A stretch of 64,000 nucleotides of DNA. It comes from Pseudomonadota bacterium. GTDB taxonomy: Bacteria > Pseudomonadota > Gammaproteobacteria > Burkholderiales > Rhodocyclaceae. The translations under genes and the position numbers were made by a program. Location of the stretch: positions 1 to 64,000 of the forward strand of contig JAFEFC010000031.1 in NCBI GenBank assembly GCA_018240785.1, read 5' to 3'. Shown piece after piece: positions 54,461 through 63,938 of the stretch. Under the pieces are notes generated by a model, which was not told the origin of the DNA, searched no databases, and was given only the letters and a program-made list of their open reading frames with translations. Every line of letters starts with the position of its first letter. Position 1 is the first letter of the stretch.

Positions 54461-56470
54461 ATGGTCCCTGCCGCTTTCAGCGCGCTCGACGCGTCGCCGA
54501 TGCCCGACGGTTGCGCCACCGTCCTGCGTCTGCTCGCGGCCAGCTCGCCGAACTGGCCCGAAGTCGCGCTGGTGGCGGCGCGCGACCCGGTGCTGTGCCT
54601 TGCGCTGCTGAGCGCGTCGCCGCTGGCCAACGGCGAGCTCGACGAAGGACTCAATGCCGTGCTGAGACGACGGCTCGAACGCCTCGGGCCCGACCTGCTG
54701 CGCGCGTGGCTGCTCGGCGCGGTACACGCACCGGCCGTCGCCGGCGACGACAGCCTCGCACTGCTGCGCGGCGAATGCGCGCTGCACCTCGCGCTGGAAA
54801 CCCGCTACCCGCGCCCCGACGAGGCCTATCTAGGCGGTTTGTGGCGCCATCTGGCCGAGTTGGCGAGCAGCCTCGACACGCGGGGCGGCAGCCGCGATAC
54901 ACCCGCGAAGGATCCCGATCAGCGCCCGGAATTCACCCGCATCGTCCGCGCCTGCGGGTTGTCCGAAGCACTGTGCGATGCGCTTGCGCTCGCCCCCCTC
55001 GTCGGCGAGCAGTTGCGCGACGCCCATCCGCTCGTCCGCGTGCTGCATGCGGCACGGCTGCTCGCCGCGGACGACTGGCAAGCTCGTACCACCGAGGTCG
55101 CCGAACTGACCGGACTCGGCAGCGCCAGCATCGTCAGCCTGCGCACCGACGTCGCCTACATCGTGTCGGGCCACGCCGTGTATCCGCCGCCGCCCGGCGG
55201 CGAAGCTGCGCTGGCCATCGGCGCGGACAACCCCTTCCGCGAGGCGGCCATCAGCGGCCTGCTCAATGCCGCCTTTGCGGACCTGGAGGCCGCGGGCGTC
55301 GCCGATCGGCTCGCCATCGGCGCAGCTTTCTTCGGCATTGCCGCCGAGCCCATCCTGCTCGCCGCCGACGACGCCGGCAGGCTCCGCTCGCTGCTGCCTG
55401 CCGCACCCAACGGCACGTCGACGCTGATCGACGAGCTCGACCTGTCACTTGACGACGAGCGCAGTTGCATTGCCATGGCTGCACGCTCGGGCGAGCTCAC
55501 CACGCACGACTGGGCTGGCGCCCGGCCGCACCGCAGCATGGCGGACTGGCATGTCGCGCGCTGGCTCGGGCAGCAGGCCTTCACCTGCCTGCCACTGCCC
55601 GCCGCAGGCCACACCGCGATCGCCGTGCTGCCGGGCGCCGCTGCACGCAGCGGCACGCGTCTGCTCGGCCTGTCCGCCGCGCTTCTGGGTGCGGGCGCGC
55701 GGTCGATCCGGGCCGCGCAGCGCCGCGAGCATGACGCCGCCACACGCGAGGCGGCGCTGCAGCAGCGCTTCCGCGAGCATGTGCGCAAGATCGCGCACGA
55801 GGCGACGAATCCGCTCACCGTGGTCAAGAACCGGCTTGAACTGCTCGGACAACAACGTGCCGACGACACCCCGCTGCAGGACGAGATGCTGCTGCTCAAC
55901 GCCGAGCTGGACCGCATCGACAACCTGCTGCGCCGCGCCTCCGACCTGCCGGTCGAGTCCGCCGAGGCACCGAGCTGCCGCGTGACCGAATTGCTGCTCG
56001 AGATGCGGGCGGTGTATGGGGAGGCGCTGTTCGCGCAGCACGGCATCGGCTTCGAGTTGCGCGCCGCGCGCAATGTGCCCGATGCCGCGATACCGGCCTC
56101 GGCCCTCAAGCAGGTGCTGCTGAACTTGCTGCGCAACGCCTCCGAGGCGCTGCAGCCGGGCAGGCGCGTCACGGTGTCGGTGATGGGCACGGTGATCCTT
56201 GACGGCCGCGCCCAGGTCGAGATCCGCGTCGCGGACAACGGGCCAGGCCTGCCCGCAGATCGACTCGCCGATCTGTTTTCGCCCCGGCCCAGTTCCAAGG
56301 GCGGCGGGCATCAGGGACTGGGCCTGAGCGTGGTGCGCGACATCCTCGCGCAATCGAAAGCTTCCATCATGTGCCGCAGCCAGCCGGGCATCGGCACCAG
56401 CTTCCAGATCCTCGTGCCGCTGGATCAATCCGGCGCGGTGTTGCATCATGTAACAGAATTACGATCCTGA
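54461..56470 (+). CDS. HDOD-domain sensor histidine kinase
   Basis: Cytoplasmic hybrid of an HDOD module and a histidine kinase. In the 669 residues, an HDOD domain (about 15-225) is followed by a GAF-like region (about 235-420), a short coiled segment (about 420-440), a HisKA helix with His446 in RKIAHEATNPLTVVKNRLE, and an HATPase domain (about 535-665) with LLNLLRNASEALQ, DNGPGLP and GGGHQGLGLSVVRDIL. There is no membrane segment or signal peptide. The downstream REC-PAS-GGDEF-EAL gene begins 20 bases after its stop and is the probable phosphorylation target. Confidence 0.87.
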   Translation: MVPAAFSALDASPMPDGCATVLRLLAASSPNWPEVALVAARDPVLCLALLSASPLANGELDEGLNAVLRRRLERLGPDLLRAWLLGAVHAPAVAGDDSLALLRGECALHLALETRYPRPDEAYLGGLWRHLAELASSLDTRGGSRDTPAKDPDQRPEFTRIVRACGLSEALCDALALAPLVGEQLRDAHPLVRVLHAARLLAADDWQARTTEVAELTGLGSASIVSLRTDVAYIVSGHAVYPPPPGGEAALAIGADNPFREAAISGLLNAAFADLEAAGVADRLAIGAAFFGIAAEPILLAADDAGRLRSLLPAAPNGTSTLIDELDLSLDDERSCIAMAARSGELTTHDWAGARPHRSMADWHVARWLGQQAFTCLPLPAAGHTAIAVLPGAAARSGTRLLGLSAALLGAGARSIRAAQRREHDAATREAALQQRFREHVRKIAHEATNPLTVVKNRLELLGQQRADDTPLQDEMLLLNAELDRIDNLLRRASDLPVESAEAPSCRVTELLLEMRAVYGEALFAQHGIGFELRAARNVPDAAIPASALKQVLLNLLRNASEALQPGRRVTVSVMGTVILDGRAQVEIRVADNGPGLPADRLADLFSPRPSSKGGGHQGLGLSVVRDILAQSKASIMCRSQPGIGTSFQILVPLDQSGAVLHHVTELRS

Positions 56471-56490
56471 AACCAATCGAGCGCGGAGTG

Positions 56491-58710
56491 ATGGTCATCC
56501 CGGGTGAGCAACCCTTCAACGCCATGTCCGGCGGCACCCCCGTGCACCACGAGCCTGCGGTACGCATCCTGATCGTCGACGACGATGCCTCGCTGCGTAC
56601 GACCTTCACCCAGGTGCTGGCAAAGCCCGGCCGCAACTTCGATGCCTGCGGCACGGTGGCGGATGGCATCGAGTCGCTCTCGCGCGGGGCATACGACCTC
56701 ATCCTGCTGGACAACCGGCTTCCCGACGGCACCGGCCTCGCGGTGCTCGACTGGCTGGTCGAACACTCGCGCGAAGAAGTCGTGATCATCATCAGTGGCG
56801 AGAATGACGTCGACTCGGTGATCGGCGCACTGCGCCGCGGCGCCGACGACTACGTGCGCAAGCCATACCACATCGCGCAACTGCAGCGCGCCGTCGAGAG
56901 TGCCCTGCACAAGGCCGCGCTCGAAAAGGTCAACCGCGCGATGGAGCAGCGCCTGAAGGCCTCGGAGCGGCTGCATCGTTACCTGGTGGAGAGTTCGCCC
57001 GACCTCATTTTCACGCTCGATGCAGAGGGGCGCTTCAGCTACATCAACCCCCGGGTGAAGCAGTTGCTCGGCTTCGAGCGTGGAACGCTGATCCGCCGCC
57101 CCTTCACCACACTGGTGATGCCCGAGGATGTGGACCGCATCTGCAACCTGCTGAGCCTGCCGAGCACGATGCCGGGGGAGAGCTTCAACGTGGAGCTGCG
57201 CCTGCGTCGCAACCGCGGCGAACTCGCGCCGGTCGAACCCGACAGCCTCACCGTGTCGCTCACCGGCATCCCGATGCTCAGCCAGCAAGGCGAGCGCCGC
57301 GTCGTCGGCCTGTATGGCGTGGCGCGCGACATCTCGGAACGCAAGCGCGCCGAGGAAATCATCTCGTTCCAGGCCTACCACGACCAGCTCACCCACCTGC
57401 CCAACCGCGTGCTGTTCAAGGACCGGCTCGAGCTGGCCATCACCCAGGCTCAACGGCGCACCGGCGCGCTGGCCGTGATGTTCGTGGACGTTGACCGCTT
57501 CAAGCTCGTCAACGACACCTATGGCCATGCCGAGGGCGATCTGCTGCTACGCGCCATCGCCTCGCGCCTGTCGTCCACCCTGCGGCGCGGCGACACGCTG
57601 GCACGCCTGGGCGGCGACGAATTCACCGTACTGCTGCCGGACATCAACCAGCCCGAGGACGCGGAGACCATCGCGCGCAAGATCGTCACCACCCTCAGCG
57701 AACCGATCAAGCTCAGCCAGGGGGATTTTCGCGCCACGGTCAGCATCGGCATCGCCCTGTTCCCGCGCGACGGCAGCACGGCCGAGGACCTGACGCGCCA
57801 CGCCGACATCGCGATGTACCAGGTCAAGCGCTCGGGCAAGAATGCCTTCCGCTTCTTCGACCCCAAGCTCAACACGCATCACCGCGAGCGCATCGCCCTC
57901 GAGAACGACCTGCACCAGGCGCTCGAGCGCAACGAGCTGGAGCTGTTCTACCAGCCGCAGATCAGTCTGTCGCAGGGCAGGGTGATCGGCATGGAAGCGC
58001 TGCTGCGCTGGAATCATCCGCAGCTCGGCCAGGTTCCGCCGGCGACTTTCATCCCGGTGGCGGAAGAGGTCGGCCTCATCGGCCAGATCAGCCGCTGGGT
58101 ACTCGACACCGCCTGCGCCCAGCTCGCCCGTTGGCGGCAGGCGGGACATCAGGACGTCAGGCTGTCCATCAACCTGTCGCCGCACGATTTCGGCCACCGC
58201 GACATCGTGAGCTCCATCGTGACCTGCCTGACACAGCATGACGTGCCCGCAAGCCAGATCGAGCTCGAGATCACCGAAAACATGATGATGAACGACAGCG
58301 CCGGCGTCGCGACCAAGGTGCGGCAATTGCGCGAAGCCGGCATCGGCGTGGCGATCGACGACTTCGGCACTGGATACTCGGCGCTTGCCTACCTGCAGAA
58401 GTTTCCGGTCAGCACACTGAAGATCGACCGCAGCTTCGTGCGTGAACTGGACGTGACGATGAGCAATCCCATCATCTCGGCCATCACCGGCATCGCCCGC
58501 GGCTTCAACCTGCAGATCATCGCCGAGGGCGTCGAACGGCCGGAACAGGCGGACGCCTTGAAGGCGCTGGGCTGCGATGTCATGCAGGGCTACCTGTTCG
58601 CACGGCCGGCCAGTGCCAGCGAGGCCGAAGCATGGCTGAGGCAGGCGCCGGCCCCATCCATGCACACCTACCCGGTGCAACCCCGCTCGGCACAGACGCA
58701 CCTGCACTGA
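56491..58710 (+). CDS. Response regulator with PAS, GGDEF and EAL domains
   Basis: Phosphorylation-controlled c-di-GMP enzyme. The ATG at 56491 gives 739 residues: a receiver (about 22-140) with phospho-acceptor Asp74 in LILLDNRLPDG, a PAS domain (about 168-290), GGDEF intact (374-378), and EAL intact (502-504, EAL in GMEALLRW) with ENMMMNDSAGVA and DDFGTGYSALAYLQKFP. Both catalytic sites look functional. The frame is open upstream inside the kinase gene in another phase. It is probably driven by the upstream HDOD-kinase. A long hairpin follows 76 bases after the stop. Confidence 0.92.
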   Translation: MVIPGEQPFNAMSGGTPVHHEPAVRILIVDDDASLRTTFTQVLAKPGRNFDACGTVADGIESLSRGAYDLILLDNRLPDGTGLAVLDWLVEHSREEVVIIISGENDVDSVIGALRRGADDYVRKPYHIAQLQRAVESALHKAALEKVNRAMEQRLKASERLHRYLVESSPDLIFTLDAEGRFSYINPRVKQLLGFERGTLIRRPFTTLVMPEDVDRICNLLSLPSTMPGESFNVELRLRRNRGELAPVEPDSLTVSLTGIPMLSQQGERRVVGLYGVARDISERKRAEEIISFQAYHDQLTHLPNRVLFKDRLELAITQAQRRTGALAVMFVDVDRFKLVNDTYGHAEGDLLLRAIASRLSSTLRRGDTLARLGGDEFTVLLPDINQPEDAETIARKIVTTLSEPIKLSQGDFRATVSIGIALFPRDGSTAEDLTRHADIAMYQVKRSGKNAFRFFDPKLNTHHRERIALENDLHQALERNELELFYQPQISLSQGRVIGMEALLRWNHPQLGQVPPATFIPVAEEVGLIGQISRWVLDTACAQLARWRQAGHQDVRLSINLSPHDFGHRDIVSSIVTCLTQHDVPASQIELEITENMMMNDSAGVATKVRQLREAGIGVAIDDFGTGYSALAYLQKFPVSTLKIDRSFVRELDVTMSNPIISAITGIARGFNLQIIAEGVERPEQADALKALGCDVMQGYLFARPASASEAEAWLRQAPAPSMHTYPVQPRSAQTHLH

Positions 58711-58786
58711 AGGCCTGCCCGACCGCGCGCGCAGACAGGCGACGAAGGCGGCTGAAACCGGAAGGGAAAGCGACAAGCGCACGTAA

Positions 58787-58818
58787 GGAGGGCCGACATC
58801 TTGCGATGTCGGCCCTCC
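58787..58818 (+). terminator. Long hairpin after the REC-PAS-GGDEF-EAL gene
   Basis: GGAGGGCCGACATC (58787-58800) and its reverse complement GATGTCGGCCCTCC (58805-58818) pair perfectly (14 base pairs) around TTGC. It lacks a T tract, so it may end transcription with Rho or act as an mRNA 3' stabiliser. Confidence 0.6.
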
Positions 58819-58833
58819 TGTCAGCTTGCAGCA

Positions 58834-58862
58834 GGCCTGTTCCGGCATGACCGGAACAGGCC
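58834..58862 (-). terminator. Long hairpin after the cytochrome c gene
   Basis: GGCCTGTTCCGG (58834-58845) pairs perfectly with CCGGAACAGGCC (58851-58862) around CATGA, 11 bases beyond the cytochrome c stop on the minus strand. No T tract follows. With the neighbouring hairpin it separates two converging transcripts. Confidence 0.6.
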
Positions 58863-58873
58863 CCGGTACGGCA

Positions 58874-59182
58874 TCACTTCTGCGCCAGGATCCACTCGAC
58901 CAACTGCTTGGCCTCGGCGTCATTCACCTGCGGGTTGGGAGGCATCGGCACCTGGCCCCATGCACCCACGCCACCCTTCTGGATCTTGGTCGCAAGCATC
59001 GCGGCCGCGTCCTTCTGGCCAGCGTACTTGGCGGCCACGTCCTTGTAGGCGGGGCCGACCAGCTTCTTGTCGACGGCGTGACAGGCAAGGCAGTTCTTGG
59101 CCTTGGCGAGGTCGGCGTTGGCGAAGGCCGGCGCAGCAGAGAGAAGACCCGCGGCAACCGCGGCAGCAACGAACACTTTCAT
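58874..59182 (-). CDS. Periplasmic class I c-type cytochrome (c551/c5 type)
   Basis: Small electron carrier. The 102-residue precursor has a signal peptide (1-21, cleavage after PAFA), the heme motif CLACH (31-35) and a sixth ligand Met80 in QVPMPPN. Spacing and length match the c551/c552 group that donates electrons to nitrite reductase or cbb3 oxidase. AGGTAAGGATC precedes the ATG, a good binding site. A promoter-distal FNR-like box lies at 59314-59327, which would fit oxygen-limited control. It is monocistronic. Confidence 0.94.
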   Translation of the reverse strand: MKVFVAAAVAAGLLSAAPAFANADLAKAKNCLACHAVDKKLVGPAYKDVAAKYAGQKDAAAMLATKIQKGGVGAWGQVPMPPNPQVNDAEAKQLVEWILAQK

Positions 59183-59313
59183 GATCCTTACCTCATCGAT
59201 GTAGGGCGGTTGAAACTGCGATGGATGTTAAACCACCGCGCTGCATTTTCCTATGCGGGGATACCGCCAGGATGATCTTTTTTTGCAGGCGCGCAAGCCT
59301 GTCGGACACCAAT

Positions 59314-59327
59314 TTGAGATGCATCAA
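59314..59327 (-). promoter_or_regulatory. FNR/ANR-like binding site upstream of the cytochrome c gene
   Basis: TTGAG-ATGC-ATCAA on the plus strand matches the FNR consensus TTGAT-N4-ATCAA at 9 of 10 fixed positions. Its centre is about 138 bases before the cytochrome c ATG. No strong -10 lies at the class II distance of 22-24 bases, so its use is unproven. Confidence 0.5.
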
Positions 59328-59405
59328 AACCACGCGCCAGCGCCCGCCAGGACTCGACCTCGCCCGCGTCGAAAAGTCCTCGTGGACGCCCCGACCGCTG
59401 CAGAG

Positions 59406-60257
59406 CTATTGCCGCACTTCGATCTCTTCGCCGCCCTTCAGGCCGGCGTGCGTGGCCCGGAACGGGTTGATGTCGAGGCCGCCGCGCCGCGTGTAGCGCG
59501 CCCACACCGAAAGCTCCGCCGGCCGGCACCGCGCGAGGATGTCGCAGAACACGCGCTCGACGCACTGCTCATGAAACTCGTTGTGCCCGCGGAAGGACAC
59601 GATGTAGCGCAACAAGCCCTCGCGCTCGATGGCCTGGCCGCGGTAGCGCACCACCAGCATCCCCCAGTCGGGCTGCCCGGTGACCAGGCAGTTGGACTTC
59701 AGCAGATGGGAATAAAGGGTCTCGTGCACTTCCGCACCGCCGCTGGCAGCGCGCAGGAAGGCAGGCTCGGGCTGGTAGGTGTCGACCGCGATCTCCAGCG
59801 CATCGAGGCAGAAGCCATCCGGATAGGCCGCCGCGCGCCAGGGTCGCTGCAGCAGCGGGACGATGTCGACGGCCACCGCGCCACCAGCCGCGGCCGACAG
59901 GTCGCGCGCGATCGTCTCCTGCACCGATTCGACCGAGGGAAAACGCTGCTGGTTGAAGGAGTTCAGGTACAGCTTCAGCGACTTGGACTCCACCAGTCGC
60001 GGCGTCGAGGCCGGCACGCGGAACTGGCCCAGCGCCACCACCGGCTTGCCGCGCGGATCGAGCCAGGACAGTTCGTACGCGTTCCACAGGTCCTCGCCCA
60101 CGAAGGGCAAGGCTTCGGCGCGCAGGCCCAGTTCGGAGCGCTTGAGCTGGCGGTCGATCGGAAACAGGAGTTCGGGCGCGTAAGTGTCGCGGTAGGCCAC
60201 TGGACGGCCCAGCGGGGAGGACTCGGCGCCGTGCGCGGATTCGGCTTCTGGATTCAT
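59406..60257 (-). CDS. queF: NADPH-dependent 7-cyano-7-deazaguanine reductase
   Basis: Reduces preQ0 to preQ1 in queuosine biosynthesis for tRNA modification. The ATG at 60257 gives 283 residues, the long bimodular (E. coli-type) form. The QueF signature VESKSLKLYLNSFNQ begins at residue 89; the nucleophile Cys190 lies in LKSNCLVTGQPDWG. A -10-like TACAAT ends six bases before the ATG, so the message may be leaderless. It follows cobQ by 104 bases on the minus strand. Confidence 0.96.
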   Translation of the reverse strand: MNPEAESAHGAESSPLGRPVAYRDTYAPELLFPIDRQLKRSELGLRAEALPFVGEDLWNAYELSWLDPRGKPVVALGQFRVPASTPRLVESKSLKLYLNSFNQQRFPSVESVQETIARDLSAAAGGAVAVDIVPLLQRPWRAAAYPDGFCLDALEIAVDTYQPEPAFLRAASGGAEVHETLYSHLLKSNCLVTGQPDWGMLVVRYRGQAIEREGLLRYIVSFRGHNEFHEQCVERVFCDILARCRPAELSVWARYTRRGGLDINPFRATHAGLKGGEEIEVRQ

Positions 60258-60263
60258 GGGCAA

Positions 60264-60269
60264 ATTGTA
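60264..60269 (-). promoter_or_regulatory. queF: Candidate -10 element directly before queF
   Basis: TACAAT on the minus strand is followed by only six bases and then the queF ATG, placing the expected transcription start at or next to the start codon. There is no good -35 at normal spacing (TTGCTG lies at 21 bases). Confidence 0.3.
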
Positions 60270-60361
60270 GTCATGCCGACCCGGCGTGCGCAGCAATCTT
60301 GTCTAGGTCCGCTGCGGCCGCCCGCGGGGAGCGGCTGCGGCAAGCCGGGCGCCAGCGTCGC

Positions 60362-61846
60362 TCAGGCCGGCAGCGCGCCGCCGAACAGGGCAGCGAGGTC
60401 GACATGGGCCTCGACCGCATCGGCCAGGCGATCGAGGTCGACCTCGCGGCGCGCCGCGAGATCCACCGTCGCGACTGCCTGCCCTCCTGCCCATTCGAGC
60501 AGCGCAGCCAGCGCCGCTGGCGCGTCGAACAGGCCATGCATGTAGGTGCCGAGAATCTGGTCGTCGGCCGAGCGCGCGCCGTCGACACGCATGCCGCCAT
60601 CGGAACGCATCAGCTCGAGCGCCGGACGCTCTAGCGCCGGCCCCTCGCACACGCCCATGTGGATCTCGTAGCCCGTCACCGCAGGGCTGCCGTCCAGGGT
60701 GAGATGGCCGTGCACGTTGTCGAGCCGTTTATCGCGTTCGAGCACGGTACGCATGTCGAGCAAGCCCAGGCCCGCCATGCTCCCCGCCGCGCCCTCGAAG
60801 CCGTGCGGATCGGCAAGCTCCCGTCCCAGCATCTGGAAGCCGCCGCAGATGCCGATGAGCTTGCCGCCATAGCGCAGGTGACGGCGGATCGCCAGCTCCC
60901 AGCCCTGCGCCCGCAGCCACGCGAGGTCGGCCTGCACGCTCTTGGAGCCCGGCAGGACGATGAGGTCGGCCGGCGGAATCGCCTCGCCCGGGCCGATCCA
61001 GCGGAAGTCCACTGCCGGGTGCAGGCGCAAGGCGTCGACATCGGTGTGATTGGAGATGCGCGGATACACCGGGGCCACCACGCGCAGCGCGCCCTCGCCA
61101 GCGGCGACATCCCCAGCCTTGTCGGCCAGCGCGTCCTCCGCGTCCAGGAACAGGCCGTGCAGGTAGGGCATCACGCCGAACACCGGCCGTCCGGTGCGAG
61201 CCTCCAGCCAGTCCAGGCCCGACTGCAACAGGCCGATGTCGCCACGAAAGCGGTTGATGACGAAGCCGCGCACACGTGCCTGCTCGGTTGGGGACAGCAA
61301 CGCCAGCGTGCCGACCAGGTGCGCGAAAACGCCGCCACGGTCGATATCGGCCACCAGCACCACCGGCACGTCGGCAGCCTCGGCGAAGCCCATGTTGGCG
61401 ATGTCGCGGTCGCGCAGGTTGATCTCCGCCGGACTGCCCGCGCCTTCGACCAGCACTGCGTCGTAGGCGCCGACCAGCCGCTGCCAGCTCTGCATCACCG
61501 CCGCCATCGCAGTGGGCTTGTAGGCGTGATAGTCGCGCGCCGACAGGCTGGCCACCGCGCGGCCGTGGATGATCACCTGCGCGCCGATGTCGGTCGACGG
61601 CTTGAGCAGCACCGGGTTGAAGTCGGTGTGCGGCAGCACGCCCGCAGCCAGCGCCTGCAGCGCCTGGGCGCGGCCGATCTCGCCGCCGTCGGCGGTCACT
61701 GCCGAGTTGAGCGCCATGTTCTGCGGCTTGAACGGCGCCGTACGCAGTCCGCGCCGCCGCAGCACACGGGCGAGACCGGCCACCAGCGTGCTCTTGCCGG
61801 CATCGGAGGTGGTGCCCTGCACCATCAGGGTCAAAGCCTGGGACAT
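60362..61846 (-). CDS. cobQ: Cobyric acid synthase
   Basis: Glutamine amidotransferase that amidates adenosylcobyrinic acid a,c-diamide to adenosylcobyric acid in cobalamin synthesis. The 494-residue product has an N-terminal ATP-binding domain ([17 protein letters not shown], 9-25; [20 protein letters not shown]), a central [15 protein letters not shown], and a C-terminal class I glutaminase domain with nucleophile in [10 protein letters not shown] and His in GYEIHMG. It is divergent from cbiB; three cobalamin genes cluster here. Confidence 0.96.
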   Translation of the reverse strand: MSQALTLMVQGTTSDAGKSTLVAGLARVLRRRGLRTAPFKPQNMALNSAVTADGGEIGRAQALQALAAGVLPHTDFNPVLLKPSTDIGAQVIIHGRAVASLSARDYHAYKPTAMAAVMQSWQRLVGAYDAVLVEGAGSPAEINLRDRDIANMGFAEAADVPVVLVADIDRGGVFAHLVGTLALLSPTEQARVRGFVINRFRGDIGLLQSGLDWLEARTGRPVFGVMPYLHGLFLDAEDALADKAGDVAAGEGALRVVAPVYPRISNHTDVDALRLHPAVDFRWIGPGEAIPPADLIVLPGSKSVQADLAWLRAQGWELAIRRHLRYGGKLIGICGGFQMLGRELADPHGFEGAAGSMAGLGLLDMRTVLERDKRLDNVHGHLTLDGSPAVTGYEIHMGVCEGPALERPALELMRSDGGMRVDGARSADDQILGTYMHGLFDAPAALAALLEWAGGQAVATVDLAARREVDLDRLADAVEAHVDLAALFGGALPA

Positions 61847-61969
61847 CGCGTAAAATCCGGCACCGCTGTTCTGGGGAGCGGATTATCGCCGATCGTGGGC
61901 GAAGTCCGCGGGCTTCGAACGCCCCGCCCCGCTCGCCCGGCCCCCTATCCTCCACGACACCCTTCTGCC

Positions 61970-62926
61970 ATGTCCGCCTTCAGCCTCCTCGTCATCAAGC
62001 TCGCCGCCGGGCTCCTCGCCGATCGCCTGTTCGGCGAGCCGCGACGCCTGCATCCGCTGGTGGGCTTCGGCCGCTGGGCCGCGGCGGTGGAGCGCACGGT
62101 GCGGCGCCGCGCCGAACAGCGTGCCGCGGGGGTGCTCGCCTGGGCGCTGGCGGTGCTGCCGTGGGTCGTTGTGGCCGCCGCCCTGCGCGCGGCCCATCCG
62201 CTCGCGCACTGGCCAGTGGACATTGCGCTGCTTTACTTCGCCCTGGGCGGGCGCAGCCTCGCCGAGCACGCCGAGGCCATCGCCGCACCGCTTGCCGCGG
62301 GCGACCTGGCGCAGGCGCGCGAACGCGTGGGCTGGATCGTGAGCCGCGACACCGCCGCGCTCGACGCCGCCGGGGTCGCCCGCGCCGGCACCGAATCGGT
62401 GCTGGAAAACGGCAACGACGCAGTGTTCGGCGCGCTCTTCTGGTTTCTCGTTGCCGGCGGCTGCGGCGCGCTGCTGTTCCGCCTCGCGAACACGCTGGAC
62501 GCCATGTGGGGCTACCGCACGCCACGCTACCTGCGCTTCGGCTGGGCGGCGGCGCGCATCGACGACGTGCTGAACGCGCTGCCCGCGCGCCTGACGGCGC
62601 TCACCTACGCGTGGCTGGGTCGCACCCGGCTTGCGCTGGCGTGCTGGCGCCGCCAGGCGCCGGCGTGGGACAGCCCCAACGCCGGGCCGGTGATGGCTGC
62701 CGGCGCCGGCGCGCTGGGTGTGTCGCTGGGTGGCGCCGCCCTCTATCACGGACACGTCGAGCAACGGCCACCGCTGGGCGAAGGCGCGGTGCCGGATGCC
62801 GCCTCGATCCGCGCCGCGGTGCGTCTCGTCCGCCACGGGGTGCTGCTGTGGCTGGGAGCGGCAATGCTGCTGGCGCTGGCCGCACCCGCCCTCATCGCCT
62901 GGCTCGCGGGAAGCACCGGTGCTTGA
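61970..62926 (+). CDS. cbiB: Adenosylcobinamide-phosphate synthase
   Basis: Membrane enzyme (CbiB in Salmonella, CobD in Pseudomonas) that attaches the aminopropanol phosphate arm to cobyric acid. The ATG at 61970 gives 318 residues: [21 protein letters not shown] near the start, [60 protein letters not shown]. Several hydrophobic segments fit a membrane protein. Its stop overlaps the GTG start of the next gene by eight bases. Confidence 0.95.
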   Translation: MSAFSLLVIKLAAGLLADRLFGEPRRLHPLVGFGRWAAAVERTVRRRAEQRAAGVLAWALAVLPWVVVAAALRAAHPLAHWPVDIALLYFALGGRSLAEHAEAIAAPLAAGDLAQARERVGWIVSRDTAALDAAGVARAGTESVLENGNDAVFGALFWFLVAGGCGALLFRLANTLDAMWGYRTPRYLRFGWAAARIDDVLNALPARLTALTYAWLGRTRLALACWRRQAPAWDSPNAGPVMAAGAGALGVSLGGAALYHGHVEQRPPLGEGAVPDAASIRAAVRLVRHGVLLWLGAAMLLALAAPALIAWLAGSTGA

Positions 62927-63905
62927 GCACGGCGGTCGCTTGCGCCGCGCCGCAGCCCGCCATGGCATTCCGCTGGCCGACTGGCTCGACCTGTCCACCG
63001 GCATCAACCCGGTTGCCTACCCGGTTCCGCCTGTTTCCGCTGAGGTGTGGCAGCGCCTGCCGGAAGAGGACGACGGCCTGCAGGAAATCGCCGCCGCCTA
63101 TTTCGGCACGCACGAACTGCTGCCCGTCGCCGGCTCGCAGGCAGCAATCCAGGCCCTGCCTGCGCTGCTGCCCGGCGCACGCGTCAGCCTGCTCGCACCC
63201 AGCTACGCGGAACACGCACACGCCTGGCGCGGTCGCGCGGTGCACCAGTGCGACGCCGCCGAACTCGACGCTGCGGTGGATCGCAGCGACGTGGTCGTGC
63301 TCGTCAATCCCAACAATCCCAGCGGCGTGCACTTCGCCCGCGACAGCCTGCTCGAATGGCACACGCGCCTGGCGCGGCGCGGCGGCTGGCTGATCGTGGA
63401 TGAGGCCTTCAGCGATGCCGAGCCGGGCGCAAGCCTCGCGGCGCAGGCAGGCCTCCCCGGCCTCGTGGTGCTGCGCTCGCTGGGAAAGTTCTTCGGCCTT
63501 GCCGGCGCGCGCGTCGGATTCGTGCTGGCTCCGGCTGCGCTGCGGCTGCAGCTTGCGGAAGCGCTGGGGCCGTGGGCGATCAGCGGGCCGGGACGCCACG
63601 CCGCGCGCCACGCACTGGCCGACTGCGACTGGCAGCAGCGCATGCGGCACAAGCTGGCCGCCGACGGCGCACGGCTGGCCGCCCTGCTACAGGAAGCCGG
63701 CCTTGGCAACGCATCCGGGCCGGCGCTCTTCAAATGGTTCGCACACCCGCGGGCTGCAGCGCTGCACGCAGCGCTGGCGCGCCGCGGCATCCTGGTGCGG
63801 CTGTTCGACACGCCGGCCAGCCTGCGCCTCGGCCTGCCAGCGGACGAGGCCGGCTGGGCGCGTTTGCGCGCAGGGTTGGGTGCAGCCCTGGATGACATCG
63901 CCTGA
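62919..63905 (+). CDS. cobC: Threonine-phosphate decarboxylase (cobalamin lower-loop arm)
   Basis: PLP aminotransferase-fold enzyme that makes (R)-1-amino-2-propanol phosphate from threonine phosphate for the cobalamin nucleotide loop. It is called CobC in Pseudomonas and CobD in Salmonella. The 328-residue product starts with GTG at 62919 ([16 protein letters not shown]) inside the end of cbiB. Motifs are [37 protein letters not shown] and the PLP lysine in [21 protein letters not shown]. It supplies the substrate of the preceding synthase. Confidence 0.94.
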   Translation: MLEHGGRLRRAAARHGIPLADWLDLSTGINPVAYPVPPVSAEVWQRLPEEDDGLQEIAAAYFGTHELLPVAGSQAAIQALPALLPGARVSLLAPSYAEHAHAWRGRAVHQCDAAELDAAVDRSDVVVLVNPNNPSGVHFARDSLLEWHTRLARRGGWLIVDEAFSDAEPGASLAAQAGLPGLVVLRSLGKFFGLAGARVGFVLAPAALRLQLAEALGPWAISGPGRHAARHALADCDWQQRMRHKLAADGARLAALLQEAGLGNASGPALFKWFAHPRAAALHAALARRGILVRLFDTPASLRLGLPADEAGWARLRAGLGAALDDIA

Positions 63906-63938
63906 ACCAGGCCACGCGGCCGCCCACACCTGCCCGCG

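Noticed and set aside
59281-59303. Hairpin CAGGC-GCGCAA-GCCTG next to a run of seven T residues
   Set aside because: On the plus strand the T run precedes the stem, and on the minus strand the stem is followed by A residues. It does not work as a terminator for either neighbouring gene.
60659-61969. Long in-frame extension upstream of cbiB, opposite cobQ
   Set aside because: cbiB similarity starts at the ATG at 61970, and the extension is antisense to the conserved cobQ sequence.
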